Part shown: in pieces, positions 26,097 through 34,613 of the stretch
Layout of the letters: each line of letters begins with the position of its first letter
Position numbering within the stretch: position 1 is the stretch's first letter
Assembly: GCF_006442815.1 (NCBI RefSeq)
Contig: NZ_VFVL01000027.1
Location: forward strand, 24,622-88,621
Direction: 5' to 3'
DNA from: Mesorhizobium sp. B2-4-3
Lineage (GTDB): Bacteria > Pseudomonadota > Alphaproteobacteria > Rhizobiales > Rhizobiaceae
Length of the DNA stretch: 64,000 nucleotides
Made by a program: the position numbers and the translations under genes
The notes under the pieces: generated by a model
What the model was told of the DNA's origin: nothing
The model's input: only the letters and a program-made list of their open reading frames with translations
Databases searched by the model: none

Positions 26097-26597
26097 GTGA
26101 ACAGGGTGTTGGGGAATCTGCTCGGAGCGGCGCTCGCCTGCTCCGTTTTTGTTGTCGGCCAGCAGGGTGCTGCAATGGCCAAAGCCGCGAACAGGATCGA
26201 CGCTAAGGCGGCGAAGGCCGCCGTCGTTTCCGACGAAGGCGTCTATCAGCTCTACAAGAACCGCTCATGGCGCTGGGGCAATCATGGCGCGGCATATTTT
26301 GCCGTGCAGAAGCGACAGTTTACGGCGTGGTCCACCGAGGGTGGCAAGAGCTATGGCGAGGGCATCTGGTTCATGCCCGGCTACGGCAAACTGTGTTTCC
26401 GGGCAACCTGGCACGGCTCATGGGGCGCCAAGACGTCCTTGAGTTGTTTCGAGCATCGCAACGACAGCAAGGTTGTCTACCAACGCAAATCTCCGAGCGG
26501 AGCCTGGTATGAGTTCAGGGATCGCCACGGCAAATCGGACCTGCGTAACGGCGACTACGCCAGCAGGAAGGTGAAGCGCTTCAAAGCGAAGCTGTAG
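26097..26597 (+). CDS. DUF995-family secreted protein (paralogue B)
   Basis: 166 residues from GTG 26097, which has GGAG seven bases upstream; an in-frame ATG at 26076 adds seven residues. Signal-like NLLGAALACSVFVVGQQGAAMA. DUF995 core: LYKNRSWRWGNHGAAYFAVQKRQFTAWS, YGEGIWFMPGYGKLCFRATW, SCFEHRNDSKVVYQRKSPSGAWYEF. It follows the pattern of paralogue A residue by residue, with the same two conserved Cys. Ends KRFKAKL. Located between the GH26-like and the ATP-grasp genes. Confidence 0.85.
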   Translation: MNRVLGNLLGAALACSVFVVGQQGAAMAKAANRIDAKAAKAAVVSDEGVYQLYKNRSWRWGNHGAAYFAVQKRQFTAWSTEGGKSYGEGIWFMPGYGKLCFRATWHGSWGAKTSLSCFEHRNDSKVVYQRKSPSGAWYEFRDRHGKSDLRNGDYASRKVKRFKAKL

Positions 26598-26706
26598 TCG
26601 CTGCCCGCAGGCATGGCGCAATGCCGGGTTGGCGTGAACAGCGTGATTGCCTGGCAAGGCGATTTCGCGCAACGGTTTTCGCGACGGGAACGACCGCGAA
26701 TGACCG

Positions 26707-27867
26707 ATGCCGAGGGCTGACAGATCCATCCTGATTACAGGGGCACGCGCGCCGGTGGCGCTGCATCTGGCGCGCCTTCTCCATGGCGCCGGGAAAAGGG
26801 TGATCCTGGCCGACACGCCGGCGAGGCCCATCGCGGCGGCGAGCAAGGCCTGCGCGCGCTATCGTCGATTGCCGCCGCCGCGCTTCGAGCCACAGGCCTA
26901 TGCGGATGCGGTGGAGGCGCTGATCCGGGCCGAAGGCATCGGCCTCGTCGTCCCGACCTGCGAAGAGGTCTTTCATCTGGCGCTGGCAGGGCGCGGCGGA
27001 ACCATGCCGGCAAAAGTGTTCGCGCCCGGCATCGAGATGTTGGCGCAGGTTCACAACAAGCATAGCTTCATCCGGTTGGCTGAACAGCTTGGCCTGGCGG
27101 TGCCGGAAACGGCGCTTCTCAATTCCCTCGACGATCTGGAGGCGATACGCGGCCGCTCGCGCGACCTGGTGTTCAAGCCGGTCTGGTCGCGCTTCGCCAG
27201 CCACGTTCTGCTGCGTCCGACGCCAGATTTCCTCGATGCGATCACGCCCTCGCCCGCCATGCCCTGGGTGGCGCAGCGTTTTGTCGAGGGCAAGGAGATC
27301 AGCGCCTATGCGGTGGCGCGAGAAGGCAGGCTCAAGGCGCTTGCGCTCTACCGTTCGCTCTATCGCGCCGGCAAAGGCGCCGGCATCTTCTTCGAGCGGG
27401 TCGAGGACGATGCGGCGCGCGATCTGGTCGAGCGCATCGTCGCCGGCACTGCATGGACCGGGCAGATCTCCTTCGACCTGATGCGCGAGGCGGATGGCCG
27501 CGTGCTGCCGCTCGAATGCAACCCGCGCGCCGTGAGCGGCCTGCATTTCTTCCGCGATCCGGCGCGCTTTGTGGATGCCGTGCTCGGCGACGGTCAGGAA
27601 GTCAGGCCGGACGTCACCGCCCCGCAAACGGTGCGGCTCGCGATGTGGATTTATGGACTGCCGGCCGCGCTGCGCTCAGGCGGGCTCGCCCACTTTCGCA
27701 AGGCGATGCGGGAGGGTCAGGAACTGCTCGACTGGCCGGGAGATACCGCGCCTGTCCGGGCGCAATGGTCGGCGCTGGTGGAGATTGCCGGATTGGCCTT
27801 GCGCCAACGCATCAGCCTGCAGGCGGGATCTACGCGTGATATCGAATGGAACGGGCCGGATGGGTGA
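26707..27867 (+). CDS. ATP-grasp domain protein
   Basis: 386 residues. A Rossmann-like preATP-grasp part (ILITGARAPVALHLARLLHGAGKRVILADT), then PTCEEVFHL, HNKHSFIRLAEQLGLAVPET (~118) and LVFKPVWSRFASHV (ATP-binding Lys, ~155). VAQRFVEGKEISAYAV lies near 190 and the metal site SFDLMREADGRVLPLECNPRAVSGLHFF near 260. This is the carbamoyl-phosphate-synthase/ligase type that joins a carboxylate to an amine via acyl phosphate. Substrate unknown. It is convergent with the six-gene operon across a mosaic repeat, so association with that pathway is possible but not shown. Confidence 0.85.
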   Translation: MPRADRSILITGARAPVALHLARLLHGAGKRVILADTPARPIAAASKACARYRRLPPPRFEPQAYADAVEALIRAEGIGLVVPTCEEVFHLALAGRGGTMPAKVFAPGIEMLAQVHNKHSFIRLAEQLGLAVPETALLNSLDDLEAIRGRSRDLVFKPVWSRFASHVLLRPTPDFLDAITPSPAMPWVAQRFVEGKEISAYAVAREGRLKALALYRSLYRAGKGAGIFFERVEDDAARDLVERIVAGTAWTGQISFDLMREADGRVLPLECNPRAVSGLHFFRDPARFVDAVLGDGQEVRPDVTAPQTVRLAMWIYGLPAALRSGGLAHFRKAMREGQELLDWPGDTAPVRAQWSALVEIAGLALRQRISLQAGSTRDIEWNGPDG

Positions 27868-27869
27868 GG

Positions 27870-28040
27870 CCGGCGGGACAGCACCCCCCTCTGCCTACCG
27901 GCCATCTCCCCCGCAAGGGGGAGATCAGCAGCTCCGCCGGCCGCGCCTTTCCTGCAACGTCGATGATTGGCGAAAGCGGTCGCGACATCCAATCTCCCCC
28001 CTTGCGGGGGAGATGCCCGGCAGGCAGAGGGGGGTGTGAA
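27870..28040. repeat. Mosaic palindromic repeat between convergent genes
   Basis: Intact inverted pair of the same modules as at 3.4 and 8.3 kb. The inner spacer (TTTCCTGCAACGTCGATGATT...) is nearly the same as the one in the interrupted copy at 63.87 kb, so the whole unit moves or is conserved as a block. Confidence 0.8.
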
Positions 28041-28072
28041 GGAACGCGACCTAACCATCTCTCGAGCGAAAA

Positions 28073-29068
28073 CTACAACTCGATCTGGTGCACCCTCGGC
28101 TCGCTAGCTGCCGCCGGCATCTTCCCCTCCATGATCGCCGCGATGTCGCGGCGCAGGAAATCGAGCGGGCCGATCGCCGGTAGGGCTTGCGGCGCGAAAC
28201 GGGCGTTGTCGCTGGCCGATTTCAGCACGCGGCGGTCCTGATGCAGCGCGACGGTGAAGAGCGGCTTGAAGGCCAGCGCCTTCAGCTCGCCGAGCAGGCC
28301 TTGACGCCGGCCGATCAGCCAGCCGACGCCTTCAACCGTGCGTTCGTCGGCCTGGCGAAGATGGAAGGTGGTGGCCAGGACCAGTCCGTCCTTACCCCAA
28401 TATTCGAGTTCGGCGATGCCGGGATGACGAAAGCGCCCGATGGTTTTCGCGCGCTCGCCTTCGAGCAGCCGGCTGATCAGGCCCTGCTGACGGTCCTCGC
28501 CGGTGTAGCTGGCCTCGACCCAGCCCTCGCCGCCGGTCACCTCGACCCGCACCAGATGGCGCTTGGCGGTGAGGCCGCGCAGCAGGCCCTTATGGGTGAA
28601 ATGGGTATGGGTGGCGTCGAGGATGTTTTCCGCCGCATCGATCACCGTCGACTGCGTCGACGAGCGCACCCGCCGCACGATGATGTCCTTTCCCTGCATG
28701 CAGTGCAGGTAAGGCTCTCCCTGCGGCGTGCCTGACGAGATGAAGACGACGCCGTCACGCTCGATCGCAGCGTAGCGGCGGACCCGGTAATGCGGCATGG
28801 CGCCGACATGGCCGGGGATCGCGGTGCAGCGGCCCTCGCCATCGTAGCGCCAACCATGATAGGGGCATTCGATCTCGCCGCCGACGATCTTTCCGGTCGA
28901 CAGCTCGACCAGCCGGTGCGGACAGCGGTCGAACAACGCGGCGATGCCTTGCGCCGAGCGGAACAGCACCACGGGCGCACGATCGAACAGGATGCGCTTC
29001 GGCCGCTTGCCGATGTCGGCGGACAGCGCCACCGCCTGCCAATAGGCTTCCCCGCGGCGCTCGCTCAC
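28073..29068 (-). CDS. Rieske non-heme iron oxygenase, alpha-subunit-like
   Basis: 331 residues. [2Fe-2S] ligands CPHRL (~49) and CPYHGW (~67) with the expected spacing. The mononuclear-iron motif is ENILDATHTHFTH (~145; D-x2-H-x4-H after the Asn/Asp bridge), and the late HQDRRVL (~277) supplies the third carboxylate. This is the single-component-like architecture (~330 residues) used on small or lipid-like substrates. Last gene of a six-gene leftward operon; its ATG overlaps the acyltransferase stop by 4 bases. No ferredoxin or reductase gene lies in the cluster. Confidence 0.9.
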   Translation of the reverse strand: MSERRGEAYWQAVALSADIGKRPKRILFDRAPVVLFRSAQGIAALFDRCPHRLVELSTGKIVGGEIECPYHGWRYDGEGRCTAIPGHVGAMPHYRVRRYAAIERDGVVFISSGTPQGEPYLHCMQGKDIIVRRVRSSTQSTVIDAAENILDATHTHFTHKGLLRGLTAKRHLVRVEVTGGEGWVEASYTGEDRQQGLISRLLEGERAKTIGRFRHPGIAELEYWGKDGLVLATTFHLRQADERTVEGVGWLIGRRQGLLGELKALAFKPLFTVALHQDRRVLKSASDNARFAPQALPAIGPLDFLRRDIAAIMEGKMPAAASEPRVHQIEL

Positions 29069-30213
29069 AATTCGAACCTCCTCAGCAGGGGAATGCCGAC
29101 CAGCGCCAGCACGGTCTCCATGACGCGGATCGCTATCCGCCGACGGCGTGGAAGATGCCCGGCATAGACGGCGTTGTATTCGATCGCGGCGACCGCGCCG
29201 CGCCGCCGTTTGAAATCGGCGGCGCCCGCGCTCATGTTGAAGAACAGGCCGCGCGAAGTCGCGTGATCCTGCGCCATCGCCATCATCATGCGATAAAGCC
29301 CGTCGGCGACCGGCAGGCTGGTGTCATAGCCGACGACCGGCTGGGTCAGCGTGCCGCCGTTTTCGAACAGGCCGGTGACGGCGACCAGCTCGCCGCCCGG
29401 CCGGCGCAATCCCGCCAGGCTGATGATGCCGCGCCGGTGCATCTCGGCGATGTAGTGGGCGGTGTAATGCGGATTGAGCGGCGTGTATTTGTCGAGATAG
29501 AGCATGTTGTAGAGCTGCTCGGCACGCGCATAATCGGCCTCGGTGAAATCGTCATTGCCGACCCGCTCGAACGGCGTTGTACGCAGGCGGGCGCGATCGC
29601 GCTTCATGTCGCCTGTCATTGCGGGCGCTGCGCTGCGGTCGGCGAAGATGTAGATCTGGCGCGCCGCCAGCATGCGGAACCCCTCTGTCCTCAAGGCGGC
29701 AATGGTCGCCGGATCGGCGATATCGTTCAGCGAGCGGATGACGATGGCGCGATCGGGGAAACGCGCGGTCAAGGCCGCGCGCAGCGATGCGATCGCCGGC
29801 CGGTCGAGCAGCGGTACCGGATTGGTCGAATAGAGCCAGTTGTTGACTTGCGCCTGACGGTCGAGGCCGCTTGCCCTGGCCAGCGGCGCGCAAGCCCCAA
29901 TCAGGGTATTCAGCGCGCGCCGCAGCAGCGGATGCGCGGCGAAGTTGCGCGTCTCGTCCATCGCATAGTCGATATAGGCGCTGGTCGGGCAACAGATGTA
30001 GCAGTTGTGCGCCTTACTCTCGTCGTTCAACGTCAGCGGAAAAACCCGGCCGGCGACATCGAGCGTCTCGACTTTCGTGTCCAGATTGGCGATGAGATCG
30101 CGCACCGGCATCTCGTTGAAAAGCCTCACAAAAGCCTCGACCTTTGCCGGCTTGTTCTCGACCCTGTCGGCCTGCTGCGCAGGCCCTTTTGCGATCGCCG
30201 CCGCGCCGCTCAT
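29065..30213 (-). CDS. GNAT/FemAB-like acyltransferase
   Basis: 382 residues. The C-terminal half reads as a GNAT fold of the FemAB-like type: GRVGNDDFTEADYARAEQLYNMLYLDKY (~235), LAGLRRPGGELVAVTGLFENG, and the family close FFNMSAGAADFKRRRGAVAAIEYNAVY (~335). The N-terminal ~190 residues (with the Cys-rich AHNCYICCPTS) are not a fold I recognise. A role attaching an acyl or aminoacyl group to the pathway product is inferred. ATGA overlaps at both ends tie it to the Rieske and adenylating genes. A short hydrophobic C-terminus (TVLALVGIPLL) may touch the membrane. Confidence 0.7.
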   Translation of the reverse strand: MSGAAAIAKGPAQQADRVENKPAKVEAFVRLFNEMPVRDLIANLDTKVETLDVAGRVFPLTLNDESKAHNCYICCPTSAYIDYAMDETRNFAAHPLLRRALNTLIGACAPLARASGLDRQAQVNNWLYSTNPVPLLDRPAIASLRAALTARFPDRAIVIRSLNDIADPATIAALRTEGFRMLAARQIYIFADRSAAPAMTGDMKRDRARLRTTPFERVGNDDFTEADYARAEQLYNMLYLDKYTPLNPHYTAHYIAEMHRRGIISLAGLRRPGGELVAVTGLFENGGTLTQPVVGYDTSLPVADGLYRMMMAMAQDHATSRGLFFNMSAGAADFKRRRGAVAAIEYNAVYAGHLPRRRRIAIRVMETVLALVGIPLLRRFEL

Positions 30214-31466
30214 CGCGCCGGCTCCAGGCGGCATTCGACGCGGCGCAGCTTGCGGCTTGTTTCCAGCGGCAGCGGCGTGCGGATGAGCGTCACGGTGGCG
30301 ACCGCCTTTCGCATTTCCAGCAGCGCGCGGACTGCCTGATGAGCAGCCACCGCCACATCGTCCGCGAACGACGGCGGAAGCCTGAGCTCGATCCTGTCCG
30401 GCCCGGTCTGGATGAGGCGGAAATCGTCGATGCGGCGGTCGGCCTTGAGCACGGCGTTGCGCAGCACATCCGGCGTGACCAGGATCGGGCCATCCTGCGA
30501 CACGAGACGGAAGACATCGTCCATGCGGCCGACGATCTCGTCGACACAGCGCAGAGGCGAGCCGCAGCGGCAAGGTTCTTTGGACAAGCGCAACAGGTCG
30601 TTCATCCTGTAGCGCGCCATGATCTGTGTCCGACGGCGAAAGGCCGTCACCAGCGGCGTCACCAGCCCCTCGCCCGCAGGCTCGAATTCGAAGAAGACGG
30701 AGTCTTCGGCAAGATGCAGTCCGCCCTGGCGGCAGGTCACTGCGAACAGGCCTTCGGTCGCCATATAGATCTGGTCGAGCGGCAGCCGGAAGAAATCCTC
30801 GATAACCGGACGATCGACCGGATCCAGCGTTTCAGCCGCCGAGAAGACACGCTTCGGACGCAGACGGAAACCCTCGCTTGCGAAATGGCGCAGGATCTTC
30901 GGCGGCGCGATGATGACCGTCGGGTCGAACATTTCGAGCGCGCCGCGCCAGCTCTCCGGCCCTGCAGTCAGATCGAAGAAGGCGAGCTTGATCAGGCGCG
31001 ATTTGCGGGCGCTGTCATAGAGCCTGGTGTTCTGCGGCAGGATGACGGCGACACGCATGCCGCGCCACAGAAGATCGGGCGCCGCCTTGGCGAGGATCGC
31101 GCCCAGCCAGCGGTATTTTTCGGCCTCGGAAATCACGAACAAGCCGCGATTGCCCGAGGTGCCGGTGCTGGCGCCGACGGTGAGCGATCCGGCGCGGCCG
31201 TCGCGCGCCAGGGCCGCCCAGGCTTTTGCGGCGGTGAGACGGTGGATGTTGAATTCGTCGAAGCGCGCCATCAGCAGCGCCTTGTCGGTGACCGGCAAGT
31301 CGACGAGGCGCGCCTGCGCCTTGCCGTAAAAGGACGCGCGCGGCAGGTCGCGGTCGAGGAAACGCCGCAGGGCGGCCGCCTGCCAGCGCTCGAAATCGGG
31401 CCAGGTCTTGCGCGAGACCCAGCGCGTCAGGGCGAAAGAGCGCACCGCTTCCGCCAGCCCGTTCAT
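30210..31466 (-). CDS. F390-synthetase-like adenylate-forming enzyme
   Basis: 418 residues. ANL-type signatures: SLTVGASTGTSGNRG (~95, the AMP-binding P-loop) and an IYMATEGLFAVTC segment (~230). The closing arrangement is YRMNDLLRLSKEPCRCGSPL ... VGRMDD, as in CapK/F390-synthetase proteins. It probably activates a carboxylic acid as acyl-AMP. Nothing shows what accepts the acyl group; no carrier protein lies in the cluster, and the downstream acyltransferase is a candidate user. ATGA overlaps on both sides. Confidence 0.85.
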   Translation of the reverse strand: MNGLAEAVRSFALTRWVSRKTWPDFERWQAAALRRFLDRDLPRASFYGKAQARLVDLPVTDKALLMARFDEFNIHRLTAAKAWAALARDGRAGSLTVGASTGTSGNRGLFVISEAEKYRWLGAILAKAAPDLLWRGMRVAVILPQNTRLYDSARKSRLIKLAFFDLTAGPESWRGALEMFDPTVIIAPPKILRHFASEGFRLRPKRVFSAAETLDPVDRPVIEDFFRLPLDQIYMATEGLFAVTCRQGGLHLAEDSVFFEFEPAGEGLVTPLVTAFRRRTQIMARYRMNDLLRLSKEPCRCGSPLRCVDEIVGRMDDVFRLVSQDGPILVTPDVLRNAVLKADRRIDDFRLIQTGPDRIELRLPPSFADDVAVAAHQAVRALLEMRKAVATVTLIRTPLPLETSRKLRRVECRLEPAR

Positions 31467-32287
31467 GCGGCCTCCGGCGCGAGATCGTAAGGTGTCGGAG
31501 CGGGATCATGGCAGAGCATCACCTCGCCGCCGGCGGCGAGGAAGCCGCGCAGCATGGCGCTGGTCGGCTCGATCGCCGCGGCATCTTCGGCGATCAGCGT
31601 GGCCGGGAAGCCCGGCGTGCGGTTTTCGGTCAAGGCTGTGAGCAGCCATTGCACATCGACGGCATAAAGCAGCGGGCGCTCCGGCCCGCTGAACAACAGG
31701 CCGAACTGGCCATCGGCATGTCCTGGAAGGTCTACCGCGATCACGCTGCCGTCGCCGAAGAGATCGGTACCGCCGGGGAGGTCGCCCTGCGGCGCGACGT
31801 GGGGCTTCGCGGAGATACCTTGCAGCCTCGCCTCGAAATCCAGCGGGAAGAGTTCGGCGAAGACGCCGTGGCGCAGATTCTGCCTCGGGCTGCGCGCCTT
31901 GACCCGCGCCCAGGCGGCATCGCTGGCGATGAAGCGGGCGTTGCGGAACAGCGACAGGCCCGAAATGTGGTCGGCGTGAAAATGGGTGACGATGATTGTG
32001 CGGATGTCATCGGGCGACAGACCGAAATGCCGCAGCACCGGCAGAACCTGCTCGGCCGCATTGAGTTCGGGCTTCAGCAGCGCACCGTAAAGCCGAAGCA
32101 TGCGGCTGCGCCGCTCACCGCTCAGCGCCTCAGATGTGTAACCGGTGTCGATGAGCACCGGCCCGGCAGTTGGGTGAAAGATCAGCCCATAGCGGACGCG
32201 CAGCTTGACACTTTGCCAGCTGCCATCGCGCAAGATCAATCGCTCGGCGGCGCTCACCCAGGCGCTGTTGGCGAAGACGATCCTCAT
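31463..32287 (-). CDS. Metallo-beta-lactamase-fold hydrolase
   Basis: 274 residues. Zinc motif THFHADH near residue 100, LPGHADGQ (~190, the next His), AVDVQW (~212, bridging Asp) and MLCHDP (~258, last His): a complete set of dinuclear metal ligands. Chemistry could be thioesterase, lactonase or phosphodiesterase-like; in this context hydrolysis of an acyl thioester or lactone is plausible. Overlaps the reductase and adenylating genes by ATGA at each end. Confidence 0.88.
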   Translation of the reverse strand: MRIVFANSAWVSAAERLILRDGSWQSVKLRVRYGLIFHPTAGPVLIDTGYTSEALSGERRSRMLRLYGALLKPELNAAEQVLPVLRHFGLSPDDIRTIIVTHFHADHISGLSLFRNARFIASDAAWARVKARSPRQNLRHGVFAELFPLDFEARLQGISAKPHVAPQGDLPGGTDLFGDGSVIAVDLPGHADGQFGLLFSGPERPLLYAVDVQWLLTALTENRTPGFPATLIAEDAAAIEPTSAMLRGFLAAGGEVMLCHDPAPTPYDLAPEAA

Positions 32288-33267
32288 GCCTGCGGCCCAC
32301 CGGAAAAAGTGCGATCAAGCCCTTGCTCGAACGAGATTTTCGGTGCCCAGCCAAGCATCCGCTTCGCCTTGGAAAGATCGAGACTTTGCGCATAAGCGAA
32401 GAGACCGAGCGCATAGCGCGTGACCGGTGGCTCGGGCCGGCCGGGTAACCGAAGCGCCACCGCTTCCATCAGGCCCGCCGCCAGCATCGCCGGCATGAGC
32501 GGCGTCGGCCGCCAGCGCGCCTTGAGACCGGCGCGGCTGCAGGCCTCATCGGCGATGCGGCGGACCGGCAGCACTTCGCCGCCGGAGATGTTGAAGACCT
32601 GGCACTCCGCTTCCTTGGGCGCGGCAAGCGCCGCTACCACCGCGTCGACGACGTCGTCGACATGAGTGAGGTCGATGGCCGCGCGGCCATCGCGAAACAG
32701 CGGCAGCGGCCGGCTCTTTGCAGCCTTGATCAGCCGCGGCAGCAGCGCCCGATCGCCGGTGCCATAGATGCCGCGCGGACGCAGCACCAGCGGATGGATG
32801 GCAGGCTGGCCGAGCACGATCTTTTCGGCCTCGCGCTTGGTGCGGGCATAATGATTGACGGGCTCCGGCAACGCCGCGTCCTCGCTGAGGCCAAGCTGGT
32901 CGCGGAAGGCAAAGCAGACCGACGGGCTGGAGATGTGGACGAAGCGGCTGACGCCTTGTCGCTCGGCGAAATCGACAAGGTTCTGCGTCGCCGTCACATT
33001 CGCCATCTCGAAATCCGCGAGGCGGCCGAAGGGCGAAGAGAGCGCCGCGCAATGGATGATCCGCTCGACCCTGCCAAGCCTCGGATCGAGCGCGCCGTCG
33101 AGCAGCTGCGCGAGATCATGGCGGACGATGCGATGGCCGGCGGCCTCCAGCGCGGCGCAGCGCGCTTCATCGCGGCCGAGCCCGAGCGCCAGCGTGCCGG
33201 ACGCAGCCAGCCGCTCGAGCACATGCGAGCCCAAGAAACCGCTGGCGCCGGTGACGAGCACGGCCAT
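32284..33267 (-). CDS. NAD(P)-dependent reductase/epimerase (3beta-HSD/OleD-like)
   Basis: 327 residues of extended SDR. N-terminal VTGASGFLGSHVLERL, HCAALSSPFG (~75), VHISSPSVCF (~110), YARTKREAEKIVL (~140 catalytic Tyr/Lys) and LRPRGIYGTGDRALLP (~163). AAIDLTHVDDVVDAV near 200 completes it. This order is that of 3beta-HSD-like reductases including OleD. It would reduce or epimerise the product of the adjacent ketosynthase. Three bases separate it from the ketosynthase stop; it overlaps the hydrolase by ATGA. Confidence 0.85.
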   Translation of the reverse strand: MAVLVTGASGFLGSHVLERLAASGTLALGLGRDEARCAALEAAGHRIVRHDLAQLLDGALDPRLGRVERIIHCAALSSPFGRLADFEMANVTATQNLVDFAERQGVSRFVHISSPSVCFAFRDQLGLSEDAALPEPVNHYARTKREAEKIVLGQPAIHPLVLRPRGIYGTGDRALLPRLIKAAKSRPLPLFRDGRAAIDLTHVDDVVDAVVAALAAPKEAECQVFNISGGEVLPVRRIADEACSRAGLKARWRPTPLMPAMLAAGLMEAVALRLPGRPEPPVTRYALGLFAYAQSLDLSKAKRMLGWAPKISFEQGLDRTFSGGPQA

Positions 33268-33270
33268 CCC

Positions 33271-34260
33271 TCAGACCTCCAGCGCCATGCCGCCGAAGGA
33301 GACACCGGCAGACGTGCCGAGGAAGAGCAGCTTCATGCCTGGCGCGACGCGCCCCTCGCGGCGCGCGACGTCGAGCGCGAAGGGCATGGAGGCCGCGATC
33401 TGGTTGCCGAAGCGGGCGGAGATGTCGACGAGCTTTTCCGGCGCAAAGCCTGTCAGACGCGCCATATGCGCAAGCGCGAACGGGCTCGCCTGGTGCGGCA
33501 CGACGAGATCGACATCGTCATGCCGCCAGCCGGCGCGCTCAAGCAGGGCGTCGACGAAACCGTTGAAGTGGCGCGAGGTGAGCCGGAACAGTTCCTTGCC
33601 GTCCATGTGGAACAGGCTGTGCGCTGCGAACGCTTCCTGCTCCTTGCGGAAATCGAAGCGCGTGCCGCCCGAACCGATGCCGCAGGCTTCCCAGCTCGAC
33701 GGATAGGTGCGCATCAGGCTCGCCACCACCTTTCCCTCGCTTGCCTTGGCCTTGCGCAGCACGGCCGCCGCCGCGCCGTCGCCGAAGAGTGCGGCGATCT
33801 CCGGCGCGTCCTGCCACGGCAAAGCGCGCGAGGCGACCTCGGACGAAAACACCAGCGCCGTCTCGCATTGCCCGGCCTCGATCATGCGGCCCGCGGTCTC
33901 GAAGGCGGTGAGGAAGCCAAGGCATGTGCTGTTGACGTCGAAGGCGGCGGCCGAGCCGTCGACAAGGCCAAGGCGCTGCATGACCAAGGGCGCGGTCGCC
34001 GGTAGCGGCTGGTAGGGCACGCCGCAACCGCCGACGATCAGGTCGACAGCGCCGGGCTCGAGGCCGGCATCGGCAAGCGCAAGTGTGGCGGCGGCGCAGG
34101 CGAGATCGATCTGCGATTCGGCATTGCAGACATAGCGCTCGACGACACCGGTGACGGTTTCAAGCGCGCCTGCGTCAAGGCCAAGCCTGCCCTCCAGTGC
34201 GCGCGTGGTAACCCGCTCGGCCGGTACCGCTCTGCCGGTTCCGACGATCCTGATCCGCAT
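33271..34260 (-). CDS. Beta-ketoacyl synthase III-like condensing enzyme
   Basis: 329 residues of thiolase fold. The active site is complete: Cys113 in NSTCLGF, His256 in VVPHQAS and Asn286 in RFGNQIAAS; GGCGVPYQP and FGDGAAAAVLRKA fit the KAS III/OleA lineage. It could do a decarboxylative condensation like FabH, a Claisen condensation like OleA, or acyl transfer. The essential FabF/FabG/FabD set is elsewhere in the window, so this is a specialised paralogue. ATG 34260 is chosen over a GTG at 34263 that overlaps the Shine-Dalgarno GGGGGAG. First gene of the operon. Confidence 0.87.
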   Translation of the reverse strand: MRIRIVGTGRAVPAERVTTRALEGRLGLDAGALETVTGVVERYVCNAESQIDLACAAATLALADAGLEPGAVDLIVGGCGVPYQPLPATAPLVMQRLGLVDGSAAAFDVNSTCLGFLTAFETAGRMIEAGQCETALVFSSEVASRALPWQDAPEIAALFGDGAAAAVLRKAKASEGKVVASLMRTYPSSWEACGIGSGGTRFDFRKEQEAFAAHSLFHMDGKELFRLTSRHFNGFVDALLERAGWRHDDVDLVVPHQASPFALAHMARLTGFAPEKLVDISARFGNQIAASMPFALDVARREGRVAPGMKLLFLGTSAGVSFGGMALEV

Positions 34261-34613
34261 CACTCCCCCGACGCATGAGCTTGGCCCTATCTAGCGCAAA
34301 AAGCGATCGATAGCGATGTTCACGGGGTCGGCTGATCGCTTCAAACACAACAGCTTGAGGCTTTGTTGCCAATTGCTGATGCCGGCGCTGCCCCTCATCC
34401 GCCTGCCGGCACCTTCTCCCCGTATAGTGACGGGGAGAAGAGGGCTGGTCGCAACCTCGGCGCTCTTCCTGCAACGCCGGCGATCTCGATTGCCGGCAGG
34501 CACATTCCGGGCCGCGTTGAAACGGTGGCCGCTGTCCGGCGGGGGGACAACCCGCACGGACCGGTGGCCGAGGCCTTGTGGCAGCATCTGCAGGACAGTG
34601 CTTCGCTTCCGAG
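34261..34613. other. Control region of the condensing-enzyme operon, with repeat
   Basis: 353 bases between divergent-looking ends; the operon promoter must be here, nearest to 34261-34330. The centre holds a mosaic module of the second type. The part to 34613 reads in one frame like a protein C-terminus (NPHGPVAEALWQHLQDS), possibly a remnant of a regulator. Confidence 0.4.
34386..34440. repeat. Second-type mosaic module (CTTCTCCCCG hairpin)
   Basis: CCCCTCATCCGCCTGCCGGC followed by the hairpin CTTCTCCCCG...CGGGGAGAAG. An inverted relative lies at 44848-44890. Confidence 0.7.

Noticed and set aside
30144..31490. 448-residue rightward frame opposite the F390-synthetase-like gene
   Set aside because: Antisense; the leftward gene has ATGA junctions at both ends and ANL motifs.
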